Positions 53,532 to 60,883 are shown, counted from the stretch's first letter. The stretch: 61,033 nucleotides of DNA from Ruminococcus sp. (GCA_022779485.1 JALFTC010000010.1:1-61033); one strand, 5' to 3'. A program made the numbers and translations. The notes: a model not told the origin generated them from the letters alone.

Positions 53532-53557
53532 TTTATCACCTAATTTCTTTACGGTGG

Positions 53558-53586
53558 ATTATATCATATTTTTTGATTGTTTACAA
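53558..53586 (-). promoter_or_regulatory. Promoter of rbgA
   Basis: Minus strand TTGTAA (53586-53581), 17-bp spacer, TATAAT (53563-53558). Confidence 0.75.
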
Positions 53587-53629
53587 CTTTCTATTTTTTA
53601 TTAACACTTTACAAAATTGCAGACCATTA

Positions 53630-54463
53630 CTACTCTTCATCCTCATCATCATAATCTGTATCGGATTGTTGATTATTCCTACCTAATCTATAAGAAATAT
53701 AGATTATAATAACAAGGATAATAACGATAATACCACCAATAAAATAGGTCGTATATGGATAGTTTTCTGTATTATCTATGAGATCAACAGAATTACTTTC
53801 CTCTTCAGTTAGGAATTCATCTGATTCTTCATAATCATACTCACCAGTAACCGAGGATGATTCTTTGTCGGCTTCATTGCCCTTTTCCTTATTTGTATTC
53901 ACGATTTTGCTACTACTTACAGAACTTTTTGGTTTTGAATAAGTTTTGATTGTTTTCGATTTAATTGTATCTCCATTAACAGTAACCATGCAACCGTAAA
54001 CATTACCTATTGGAATTGATTTCAAATCCTTATTCACAGGGTCGGATATTCTTACACCAACAGCAGTATTTCCGCTTTTTAATGACTTAAACTGAAATGT
54101 CATAAACTTTGCCTTACTGTTAAAGGAGTAACCGTAACTGCAAAGGATTATTGTGCTGACTTTGCCGTCACTGACTTTATGCTGAATATCAAAGGCATCA
54201 TTAGCACCTGAAACCCTCCTGAATTCCATATAGTTTGGGTTAAAGGATATTTCTACATCAACAGCGGAAATATCTGACTTTCCCTCTACATATACATCCA
54301 CATTAAAAAGCCTGTCTTTGTTGCAATTTTCAGCCTTTAGCGAATAATCAACCTTACTTAATGCGTTAACATTCAAACCGGTTGAAAATGGCATAATGGT
54401 AGTTAGGATTAGAATTGCTGTAAAAATAATGGAGTAAATTTTCTTTGAAAATGATGTTTTCAT
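53630..54463 (-). CDS. Secreted, C-terminally membrane-anchored cohesin-like protein
   Basis: About 277 residues. Signal peptide (1-35, ending near NVNA), then a single Ig-like domain of about 125 residues whose segments DVYVEGKSDISAVDVEISFN and AKFMTFQFKSLKSGNTAV match the cohesin/carbohydrate-binding fold, a Ser/Glu-rich linker (about 175-235), one transmembrane helix (about 236-256) and an acidic cytoplasmic tail. In cellulosome- or amylosome-forming Ruminococci such single-cohesin anchors dock dockerin enzymes. Start ATG at 54463 (MKTSFSKK). Own consensus promoter. The cohesin call is by pattern only; a related CBM-like Ig domain is possible. Confidence 0.6.
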   Translation of the reverse strand: MKTSFSKKIYSIIFTAILILTTIMPFSTGLNVNALSKVDYSLKAENCNKDRLFNVDVYVEGKSDISAVDVEISFNPNYMEFRRVSGANDAFDIQHKVSDGKVSTIILCSYGYSFNSKAKFMTFQFKSLKSGNTAVGVRISDPVNKDLKSIPIGNVYGCMVTVNGDTIKSKTIKTYSKPKSSVSSSKIVNTNKEKGNEADKESSSVTGEYDYEESDEFLTEEESNSVDLIDNTENYPYTTYFIGGIIVIILVIIIYISYRLGRNNQQSDTDYDDEDEE

Positions 54464-54498
54464 AAACATACCTACAAATACATAAAAACTATAAGTAC

Positions 54499-54527
54499 AT
54501 TATAAAAAACAGTGGTTATGTAGTCAA
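54499..54527 (-). promoter_or_regulatory. Promoter of the cohesin-like gene
   Basis: Minus strand TTGACT (54527-54522), 17-bp spacer, TATAAT (54504-54499). Confidence 0.87.
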
Positions 54528-54541
54528 GGTTTGAAAAACTT

Positions 54542-54588
54542 TAAGAAAAAATAAATCAAGCTGAAATTTCTTAATTAGAAAAATCAGC
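54542..54588 (-). terminator. Terminator of the bile salt hydrolase gene
   Basis: Minus strand: 5-bp plus 5-bp stem with a 2x2 internal loop (54588-54577 with 54571-54560), 5-nt loop, then TTGATTTATTTTTTC. Confidence 0.8.
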
Positions 54589-54610
54589 CTGTGTTATGAA
54601 TTATTTTGCA

Positions 54611-55585
54611 TTAATTTTGCATTTTGATTTGTTCGCCTTTAATTAGTGAATAGCGGATAAGGATGCTACCGTCAAGATTTTCTCTGTTCATATCAACAGC
54701 GGTAATTTGGTGATTATCGTATGTTGTATAGTAGTAAATACCCTTACTTGCGTTACAGCAACAGGTGTAAATTGTGATTTCATATTCTCCGTTATCAAGC
54801 TCACAACAGCCCCTCTGCTGGTCAACAGAGCCGAGGATATGGAAAAACTGGCTTACGCTTTCACTTTCGGAGTTACCTGAAAGTGAATTCATCTTTGTAA
54901 AGGAAGCCCTGATAAACCTTGATTGTGATGATAAATCCCCCGGAAGTCCCAAGGCGCCCATACCTCTACTGTATGACTCTAAGTTAAGCTTGTTAGAAAA
55001 AGTATTTTCAGGATTTTTAGGAGAAATGTGCATATAGTTGTTTAGCTGAAACATCTGCTTATCAAAGGGCGGATTGTTTGTCAGTACTCCAACAGGGTTG
55101 TGGTATATTTTAAGACCTTCTTTTACCGACTCCACAGTAATACATTCATCTTTATCTGCAATTATCCAATGTAGTTGTGCCACAGGCAAATCCTTGCTAA
55201 AGGGAATGTTCACAATATTTATATTGTTTAGCAGATTTTTTACCTCTTTGACGGTAGTGCATTTGCTTAAAATAAAAGGTATAAGCTCAAACTGTGCAAT
55301 GTTGTCTTTACCCTCAATAAATTCATTGTAATGGGCATTTCCCACAAAGTTCAGTCCGGCAACACCAAGACCCTTTTCGTTTATTGCCTCATAATATAGA
55401 GGATAATCATTGGCAACATAGGACATACCAACCATAGCGTAATGAGTGTTTATTTCACCTAAATATTTAAAAGAAAAAGGATAATTCCTTGGTGTAATTG
55501 TGACCTCATCACAGTAGGAAAATTCATAGTCCAAGGTTCTGCCAAAATAAAAATCCTTTGTTTTATATGTTACTGCTGTACACAT
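54611..55585 (-). CDS. bsh: Bile salt hydrolase (choloylglycine hydrolase family)
   Basis: 324 residues, Ntn-hydrolase. The nucleophile is Cys2, exposed after Met removal; Arg16 and Asp19 in FGRTLDYEFSY, Asn in LTNNPPFDKQ (about 170) and Arg in RFIRASFTK (about 224) complete the active site. It deconjugates glycine/taurine bile acids; the length, YEFSY and NNPPF contexts favour bile salts over penicillin V. Cytoplasmic. Ribosome site GGAGGAAG. Its promoter carries a palindrome, suggesting regulation. Confidence 0.88.
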   Translation of the reverse strand: MCTAVTYKTKDFYFGRTLDYEFSYCDEVTITPRNYPFSFKYLGEINTHYAMVGMSYVANDYPLYYEAINEKGLGVAGLNFVGNAHYNEFIEGKDNIAQFELIPFILSKCTTVKEVKNLLNNINIVNIPFSKDLPVAQLHWIIADKDECITVESVKEGLKIYHNPVGVLTNNPPFDKQMFQLNNYMHISPKNPENTFSNKLNLESYSRGMGALGLPGDLSSQSRFIRASFTKMNSLSGNSESESVSQFFHILGSVDQQRGCCELDNGEYEITIYTCCCNASKGIYYYTTYDNHQITAVDMNRENLDGSILIRYSLIKGEQIKMQN

Positions 55586-55612
55586 ATTACTTCCTCCGGT
55601 TAATTTGATATT

Positions 55613-55641
55613 ATTTTATTCCGATATTCCGGAATTATCAA
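55613..55641 (-). promoter_or_regulatory. bsh promoter with embedded palindromic operator
   Basis: Minus strand TTGATA (55641-55636), 17-bp spacer, TAAAAT (55618-55613). The spacer contains the perfect palindrome ATTCCGGAAT (55626-55635) abutting the -35, and a second half-site ATTCCG at 55618-55623, so a bound repressor would block polymerase. Confidence 0.72.
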
Positions 55642-55654
55642 ATTTATTTAAAAT

Positions 55655-55840
55655 TTACGGATAATATGGGTTTGGTTTGAAAAACAGGATAATCAAATCA
55701 ACGATAACACCTATCCCAAAAATACCGCCTGTAAAAATGTAGAGTAAGCCAAGAAGGACTCTCCCCTCGTAAAACTTATGTATTCCCAAAAAGCCAAAAA
55801 ACAGACATAGAAAAAAAGATACCCATTTACTTTTAGCCAT
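55655..55840 (-). CDS. TM2-domain protein
   Basis: 61 residues, two transmembrane helices (about 6-22 and 30-52) around GIHKFYEGRVLLGLLYI, the TM2 signature. Function unknown. Overlaps the upstream membrane-protein gene by 8 bases. Confidence 0.85.
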   Translation of the reverse strand: MAKSKWVSFFLCLFFGFLGIHKFYEGRVLLGLLYIFTGGIFGIGVIVDLIILFFKPNPYYP

Positions 55841-56285
55841 AATTACACCTACAATCCTTTCTACATATACACCTTTTTATTAATAGGAAAATTAACCCTG
55901 CAATACCAACTATCAGACAAGCAAAGGTATAATATATTATAACACAAAACAATGAAATTAATGAACTTTCTGACCCGATAGATGGGCTAACAATTAATCT
56001 TAATGCAAAGTTTATATTATCCTGTAAAATAAACAGCAGAATACCGTTAAGTGCAACATTTTGGAGCATTACCCCCATATCACCTTTCACCAACAAAAAC
56101 ACTGCAAAACAAATTGCAAATAATATTGCGCCCTCTAAAAACGGTACACTTGCAGTGTAAACACCATTACTGTTATTTGTTAGGTACAATATTGGAAAAT
56201 ACATCAATACAAGGGGAATATTTAAGTAAAAAATAATTTTAGTTAATAAGTAATTGACTTTTTTATTAAAAGATAATTTTGACAT
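55833..56285 (-). CDS. Four-helix membrane protein, unrecognised
   Basis: 150 residues starting MSKLSFNKKVNYLL; hydrophobic segments at about 18-36, 50-68, 72-90 and 105-130, and a Cys/Arg-rich cytoplasmic tail (KRCICRKDCRC). The second ATG (56285) is 7 bases from AGGAGG and preferred to the one at 56291. No family recognised. Cotranscribed with the TM2 gene. Confidence 0.7.
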   Translation of the reverse strand: MSKLSFNKKVNYLLTKIIFYLNIPLVLMYFPILYLTNNSNGVYTASVPFLEGAILFAICFAVFLLVKGDMGVMLQNVALNGILLFILQDNINFALRLIVSPSIGSESSLISLFCVIIYYTFACLIVGIAGLIFLLIKRCICRKDCRCNYG

Positions 56286-56342
56286 AACCATTCCTCCTAA
56301 TGAAAAAATAATTTACTCACTTTAAGTAAAGTCAATAAACAT

Positions 56343-56939
56343 TTAGTCGTCAAGTTGCTTTGTTAATCCTCCAAAAGATAACTCTTGCCTTGATTCAGGA
56401 TAGAAATAATAACTTATAACCCAATCCTCAAAAAAGTTCAGCGGATATTCCTTTGCAATAACACCCTCACTTGGTTTTTGAAAACCCCTGTCTTCAGCTG
56501 AATATTTTTCCTCCGGAGCCTCCAAAAACTCTTTGCAAAAATCTTCAGTTATTTCTTTACCTGATACACAGTTTACTAAATTCACAAATAAACTAACATC
56601 AAAACTACTATGAGTAACATAATTTACATAAAAGGACTCTCTGCCTTTTGTAGAAGAGTTAAGAGCATTATTTTTTAACACTATTTCAATCTCGGTATCA
56701 TCTTTAGTAACAATAATATTAAAAGTTTTTTCTGCGACTTCGTTATCGTCTAAATCTTGTATATTGTCATCTTCAATTTCAATCAATTCAAGATTATAGT
56801 CATTGGCAACTTCTTTTAATTCGCTTTCGTAAACAGGAAAGTTTTCCTTTGACTGTTCAATAGTTAATTGCCTTGTAGTACAACCACATAGACTTAATGT
56901 TAAAAACAGAGCGATAAACCAGACAATTACTTTACGCAT
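56343..56939 (-). CDS. Putative lipoprotein
   Basis: 198 residues. Signal peptide with lipobox LCGC, lipidated Cys20; the mature part is acidic (ELIEIEDDNIQDLDDNE) with no recognised domain. Extracytoplasmic. Ribosome site AAGGGAG. The 166-bp MITE begins 33 bases upstream and may have replaced the original promoter; a TAGAAT straddles the MITE edge (56968-56973). Confidence 0.72.
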   Translation of the reverse strand: MRKVIVWFIALFLTLSLCGCTTRQLTIEQSKENFPVYESELKEVANDYNLELIEIEDDNIQDLDDNEVAEKTFNIIVTKDDTEIEIVLKNNALNSSTKGRESFYVNYVTHSSFDVSLFVNLVNCVSGKEITEDFCKEFLEAPEEKYSAEDRGFQKPSEGVIAKEYPLNFFEDWVISYYFYPESRQELSFGGLTKQLDD

Positions 56940-56971
56940 ATTATCAACTCCCTTTTTGTAATCTTTTATTC

Positions 56972-57137
56972 TAGGGCTTGTTTAATAAATAGCGAAATGC
57001 ACAAAAAGCGAGAGATTTTTTCGCAAGACAAGGCATTTTTTCGATGGAATACTGGCGTATTTCGAGGAAAAATAACGCAGTATTGCGGAAAAATATCCGC
57101 TTTTCTGGGCGTTTTGTCATTTATTAAACAAGCCCTA
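56972..57137. mobile_element. 166-bp MITE with 19-bp perfect terminal inverted repeats
   Basis: TAGGGCTTGTTTAATAAAT at 56972-56990 is exactly inverted at 57119-57137. Similarity between arms continues imperfectly about 45-60 bases inward, so the element can fold as one long hairpin. TA at both edges fits a TA target duplication, as used by IS630/Tc1-type transposases. It has no plausible gene. It lies 7 bases after the arsC-like stop and upstream of the lipoprotein gene. Confidence 0.82.
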
Positions 57138-57144
57138 ATTAAAC

Positions 57145-57528
57145 TCAAAGATTTTTAACCTTAACTTCAATTTGCTTGATTACACTAATAAACATTTCAT
57201 CACTTTCACCTGTTGGGTCGGGCAGTCCCCAATTTTCGTCAAAGGCTTTTCCTATATAGGGACAACCTACATCGCAACCCATTGAAATCGCAAAATCCGG
57301 CATTGGAATTTTGTCAAATGTTTTGCTGTACTGGGTTTTCTCCATATCAATTCCGTAAAGTTTTTTAATCAGTCGGACAGCGTCTTGATTTATCTTTTGC
57401 TTTGTTTCTGTTCCTGCTGAATAAAATTCAAAATCATTGCTTCTAAAGTGCTTACCCAAAGCCTCTGCAATCTGACTTCGACAGGAATTATGAACACAAA
57501 TAAAAGCAACCTTTTTCTTGTTCATCAT
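57145..57528 (-). CDS. arsC: Arsenate reductase-like / low-molecular-weight phosphatase family protein
   Basis: 127 residues. N-terminal CVHNSCRSQIAEA gives the P-loop Cys-x5-Arg; SMGCDVGCP carries two further Cys (about 85 and 89); DPTGESDE holds the general-acid Asp. This fits the thioredoxin-coupled ArsC family, but other ars genes (arsR, acr3, arsB) are absent here, so a phosphatase role remains possible. An extended -10 TGATATAAT lies at 57583-57575 (minus). Confidence 0.82.
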   Translation of the reverse strand: MMNKKKVAFICVHNSCRSQIAEALGKHFRSNDFEFYSAGTETKQKINQDAVRLIKKLYGIDMEKTQYSKTFDKIPMPDFAISMGCDVGCPYIGKAFDENWGLPDPTGESDEMFISVIKQIEVKVKNL

Positions 57529-57641
57529 ACTCTGTCCTCTCTTTGGAATTTCTGTCTTAATCTTTACTAATTTGATTATATCACAGAAAACTTATTATTT
57601 CTATATAATTCTATAAAAGTTTAGAGATAAATAAAAATAGT

Positions 57642-57695
57642 AAAAAAGCAGAGCATATTTGATAAAACTCAAAAACGGAATTCAAATATGCCCTG
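57642..57695 (-). terminator. Terminator of the tetR-reductase operon
   Basis: Minus strand: 13 bp plus one mismatch (57695-57682 with 57662-57649), followed by a T6 tract (57647-57642). Confidence 0.88.
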
Positions 57696-57761
57696 ATAAT
57701 TTTTTAAATATTCTGTATTACTTCCATTATTTTCTTTTAATTTACAAATCTCATTTCCTTA

Positions 57762-58484
57762 TCATTTCCAAGGTCGATTTTTTCCGTGCCAACCCTTATT
57801 CCCCCAGTAGGAATGATCCGGCTCCATAGGCGGAAAATGCTTGTGTGCAAAACGCATAAGGTAAAACCACTTTTTCCCTCGACTGTTCATTTTCTGTTTG
57901 CCTGCATTTTTGCATACTGCTTCTGATAGTTTATCGGTCTTTTTATGTATTTTGTTAAGTATTCTTTCGGGGATTTCATTTGGATTTACGGCTTGTACTC
58001 CTACACCGTACTTATGTACCTTGGCAATTCCCCACATTTCCAAGCTGTCAGACATATCCTTTACAGTGCTTTTCATACCACCGCCTGCGGCTGTGGAGAT
58101 AACAACCGCCTGTTTCTTTGTCATCTCAGGTCTTGGTCTGTGTACCACCCACCATGTTCCAAAGTGGTCTAAAAAGCTCATCATCTGCCCTGTTGCGTGG
58201 TATACATACACAGGGCTTTCCAAAATAATCAAATCAGCCTCTAAGAGGGCGGTTTCCAAAGGCTCAAGCTTTGGGTAATGAGGACACTTTGTCAAATCCT
58301 TTGTAAAGCAGGTATAACACCCTTTGCAAGGCTCATCAAAATCGACGGGAAGGAAAAATTCTTTGATTATTGACTTTTCCTGTGTTTTTTCCTTAACCTT
58401 ATTTGCAAGTTCCTGTGCAATCATACAAGTACTGCCTATGTGATTTTGTCCGTGTATAAGTACTATTTTCATATCTTTCACCAT
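57762..58484 (-). CDS. NAD(P)H-dependent FMN reductase / flavodoxin-family oxidoreductase
   Basis: 240 residues. Flavodoxin-like fold: LIHGQNHIGST phosphate-binding loop, LESPVYVYHATGQMMSFLDHF flavin site, STAAGGGMKSTV. A Cys cluster PCKGCYTCFTKDLTKC (about 53-68) resembles iron-sulfur flavoproteins. The C-terminal tail is basic and aromatic. Probably a redox or quinone/nitro reductase. It is 12 bases after tetR, so it is the likely target of that repressor. Confidence 0.8.
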   Translation of the reverse strand: MVKDMKIVLIHGQNHIGSTCMIAQELANKVKEKTQEKSIIKEFFLPVDFDEPCKGCYTCFTKDLTKCPHYPKLEPLETALLEADLIILESPVYVYHATGQMMSFLDHFGTWWVVHRPRPEMTKKQAVVISTAAGGGMKSTVKDMSDSLEMWGIAKVHKYGVGVQAVNPNEIPERILNKIHKKTDKLSEAVCKNAGKQKMNSRGKKWFYLMRFAHKHFPPMEPDHSYWGNKGWHGKNRPWK

Positions 58485-58496
58485 ACTTTCCTTTTA

Positions 58497-59081
58497 CTAT
58501 CTACCGTGCATCTGTGTAAACAGCTCTATATGAGCCATTATTTTCTCCATAATTTCCTCTTCTTTTTTTGGCTCACGGTCACAATGATGAATAAGCACCG
58601 TAATGGGCGCAGTGTATTGAAACGCCAGCATCTTTGGATTGTCGCATTTCAAAGCACCATTTTCTATCATTCTTTCAAATATTTCTGTGAACCGCACTTC
58701 CATATTTGTGATGAAATACTTTGTTGCAAGGGTAGATATTCGTGTGTCACGGTACTGCTCCAATGAAAGGAGTTTTCGTACACGCTTTACAGTATCATCG
58801 TGTATTGTGAAGTCAATCTGCCGTAGTGAAAGCTCCTTAAGTTCATCCCAATTTTCAGGAATGGGAATGTCAGAAACAGACTCCATATGTTTGGAATAAT
58901 ATGACTCCACATAATCTATTACAGCATTCCAAATGGACTCCTTGCTATCAAAATGCTTGTAAAGCGCCGCCTTTGTAATTCCCAGTGAGGAGGAAATATC
59001 ACGAAGCAAAGCCCCGTCATATCCTTTCTGTGAAAATACTGTCAATGCGGAATTTAGTATCTGCTCTTTGGTGGTTTTCAT
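58497..59081 (-). CDS. TetR/AcrR-family transcriptional repressor
   Basis: 194 residues. N-terminal HTH (about 8-50: LNSALTVFSQKGYDGA, LRDISSSLGITKAALYKHFD) and a helical ligand-binding domain. Upstream of the reductase and transcribed from a promoter overlapped by a perfect inverted repeat, so autorepression relieved by a small ligand is likely. The ligand is unknown. Confidence 0.9.
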   Translation of the reverse strand: MKTTKEQILNSALTVFSQKGYDGALLRDISSSLGITKAALYKHFDSKESIWNAVIDYVESYYSKHMESVSDIPIPENWDELKELSLRQIDFTIHDDTVKRVRKLLSLEQYRDTRISTLATKYFITNMEVRFTEIFERMIENGALKCDNPKMLAFQYTAPITVLIHHCDREPKKEEEIMEKIMAHIELFTQMHGR

Positions 59082-59105
59082 TTGTTCACCTCATAATATA
59101 AAAAA

Positions 59106-59153
59106 GTTACCTCTAAGTAACTTTATTATAGTTACTTAGAGGTAACCTGTCAA
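59106..59153 (-). promoter_or_regulatory. tetR promoter and double operator
   Basis: Minus strand TTGACA (59153-59148), 17-bp spacer, TATAAT (59130-59125), full consensus. Perfect 16-bp inverted arms GTTACCTCTAAGTAAC (59106-59121) and GTTACTTAGAGGTAAC (59131-59146) are separated by 9 bp that contain the -10; each arm is itself bounded by GTTAC/GTAAC. Confidence 0.9.
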
Positions 59154-59228
59154 GGAATATTATAAATGTTTTATTCTCTTAAATTGCAAACTGCACAATA
59201 TGTGTAAAAGATTTAAACTGCGTTTCCC

Positions 59229-59407
59229 TTAGATTGCCTGTTCATCCCTTTCAAGCAAATCAAAATCCGACTTTGTAATAACCCTTATGAAACAACGAAG
59301 TCAACAATTTCAGCGGTAATACCATTTTTAGCAATTAACTTATTCAGCATTGACAATATTTCAGTGCTATAATGATTTGCATATAGCTTTGTCAATTTTT
59401 CTTTCTT
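59229..59407 (-). pseudogene. Coding remnant continuing the upstream gene
   Basis: Directly after the TAA at 59410-59408 the same frame stays open for 39 codons (LTKLYANHYSTEILSMLNK, then NGITAEIVDF), with neighbour-like codon use, until a TAA at 59287. A one-base shift there continues as FIRVITKSDFDLLERDEQAI and stops at 59229. This looks like a former C-terminal region broken by one nonsense codon and one frameshift. Confidence 0.5.
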
Positions 59408-59875
59408 TTAGTCATCTAAATTATTTAAAAGAGCTTTAACCACTTTGTCAATGTCGTCACCCACAACATCAAGTGTATCAGTAAACACCTGAGTGTTTTC
59501 ATTCTTCGGAATCAAACCGATTATCTGTGGGAGGAATTTTATGATAATCTGCTGGTAATTTATGCTTTCAACATCAATTTGTATGTTCATTAGCATTGAC
59601 CCTCCCTTAAGGGTCACATCTTTTAATTTCACATCAATTTCGTGGTCTGAAATTTGCTTGTTAATCATCCCTACAATGTTTTCGGAGTTTATTGTGAAAA
59701 GTTTTATCACAGCCACATCTCTAATGCTTTGAGGCATTAACTTCATTCCTCCGATGATAAGTTTTATTAAATTTATCATAAAAGCATTTTTATCCTGTTT
59801 TGCAAACTTTTGTTTAAAAAGAATGTCTGCTATTTCATTATAGTCTATATTTTTTATTTTACCTTTAATCAGCAT
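59408..59875 (-). CDS. Unrecognised protein, probably truncated
   Basis: 155 residues starting MLIKGKIKNIDYNEIADIL after AGGAGGAAATGAA. No signal peptide or certain transmembrane helix; hydrophobic stretches FMINLIKLIIGGMKLM (about 32-47) and IIIKFLPQIIGLIP may be amphipathic. No family recognised. It may be the N-terminal part of a longer gene whose remainder is visible downstream (59229-59407). Confidence 0.55.
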   Translation of the reverse strand: MLIKGKIKNIDYNEIADILFKQKFAKQDKNAFMINLIKLIIGGMKLMPQSIRDVAVIKLFTINSENIVGMINKQISDHEIDVKLKDVTLKGGSMLMNIQIDVESINYQQIIIKFLPQIIGLIPKNENTQVFTDTLDVVGDDIDKVVKALLNNLDD

Positions 59876-59917
59876 TTCATTTCCTCCTGATTAACCACCA
59901 AACATATATGAAAAAAA

Positions 59918-59957
59918 ATCAAGTGTTCATAAAGTGAAATACTTATGAACACTTGAT
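59918..59957 (-). terminator. Terminator of the tRNA-Ser gene
   Basis: Minus strand: perfect 15-bp stem (59957-59943 with 59932-59918), 10-nt loop, then TTTTTTTTC. It lies one base beyond the CCA end of the tRNA fragment. Confidence 0.93.
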
Positions 59958-59958
59958 A

Positions 59959-60019
59959 TGGCGGAGATGAAGAGATTTGAACTCTTGCGCCGGGGATTCC
60001 CGACCTACCGCATTTCGAG
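59959..60019 (-). tRNA. tRNA-Ser(CGA) 3' fragment (partial; likely attachment site)
   Basis: Minus strand, from the anticodon loop CTCGAAA (anticodon CGA at 60017-60015), 3' anticodon strand TGCGG, long variable arm (about 59987-60007), T-arm AAGAG/TTCAAAT/CTCTT, acceptor CATCTCC, discriminator G and encoded CCA. The 5' half (acceptor GGAGATG, D-arm, anticodon 5' strand) is absent: upstream bases do not pair. The break at the anticodon loop fits a tyrosine-integrase crossover site. Confidence 0.88.
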
Positions 60020-60033
60020 TTTTATGGGTTAAT

Positions 60034-60075
60034 GGCTGTTTGGTGATTTTTGAAGGCTGTTTCGGGCGATTTAGT
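60034..60075 (+). repeat. Imperfect 21-bp tandem repeat next to the tRNA junction
   Basis: GGCTGTTT at 60034-60041 and 60055-60062 starts two 21-bp units with GATTT in matching positions. It lies 15 bases inside the junction and could be an integrase arm site. Confidence 0.5.
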
Positions 60076-60176
60076 ATTCATCGAAAATGCTTGCCATGAA
60101 AGGCTTTTTTGGCGGTTGCACCGCAGAAATCCCGAGAAATAAGGAAAGTTCGAATAACGGTAGTTTCGCTGTTTTT

Positions 60177-60258
60177 GGAAAGAACAGGCACTATTTTGGA
60201 AAGAACTGCGGAAAGAACAGAATAAACACATCAACAATGGCAATACACAGGAAAGAAC
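60177..60258 (+). repeat. Four copies of GGAAAGAAC
   Basis: GGAAAGAAC at 60177-60185, 60198-60206, 60210-60218 and 60250-60258, all in the same orientation; the first two are preceded by TTTT and spaced by 21 bp. They lie directly upstream of the HTH gene. Confidence 0.65.
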
Positions 60259-60292
60259 CGCACCGACTAAAATATTTACGAGGTGTATTGCT

Positions 60293-60883
60293 ATGGATGA
60301 AACCGCAATCAACTGGGATTTGATTCCCGATATTATTACCAAAGACCAACTCTATCAAATCTGCCACATCAGCAAATCAACGGCTTTGTATCTGCTTCGC
60401 AGCGGAAAGATACCGTGTGAATACACAGGCAAGAAAACTCGCTGTTACAAAATCAAAAAGGCCGATGTTATTACATATCTTGAAAAGAGAAAAGTATTTC
60501 CCGAATCCTATTCAGCACCGGCTGGGTGGTACAAGGGGAACTATACAGTGAAAATGAAAACCGAAGTACCCGAACAGGTTCTTGAAAATATGAAGCTGTA
60601 TTACACGGAACTTTTTGCACAATATCCTGATGTGCTGACTGCGACCGAAGTATCAAAAGTAATCGGTTACGGCACGACATCTATCAATGATTGGTGCAAG
60701 AAGGGACATCTTAAAGCATTCAAAAGAAACAATATGAATCACATTCCGAAAGTCTATTTAATAGAATTCTTTTGCTCGAAACACTTTCGCACAATCACCC
60801 GAAAATCCGATTGGCATATCTGGGTGCTTCAAGAATTCCCTCGTTGGCAAGTGATACGAGGATTAAAAACATATTCGCTGTAA
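60293..60883 (+). CDS. Tandem helix-turn-helix (excisionase/MerR-like) DNA-binding protein
   Basis: 196 residues. Two winged-HTH (HTH_17-like) modules: about 18-63 (ITKDQLYQICHISKSTALYL, then DVITYLEKR) and about 115-155 (TATEVSKVIGYGTTSINDWC, then KVYLIEFFCS). Such proteins occur at the ends of clostridial integrative elements as Xis-like or control factors. Ribosome site GAGGTG. Placed 275 bases inside the tRNA junction and just after the GGAAAGAAC repeats it may bind. An integrase is not in the window. Confidence 0.75.
   Translation: MDETAINWDLIPDIITKDQLYQICHISKSTALYLLRSGKIPCEYTGKKTRCYKIKKADVITYLEKRKVFPESYSAPAGWYKGNYTVKMKTEVPEQVLENMKLYYTELFAQYPDVLTATEVSKVIGYGTTSINDWCKKGHLKAFKRNNMNHIPKVYLIEFFCSKHFRTITRKSDWHIWVLQEFPRWQVIRGLKTYSL

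Noticed and set aside
56966..57148. 60-codon minus-strand ORF across the MITE
   Set aside because: It is bounded by the inverted repeats, has no ribosome site and unusual composition; an artefact of the element.
60022..60342. ORFs of 78 (plus) and 106 (minus) codons between the tRNA fragment and the HTH gene
   Set aside because: They run over the repeats, lack ribosome sites and resemble no protein; the region is better explained as a recombination/control region.
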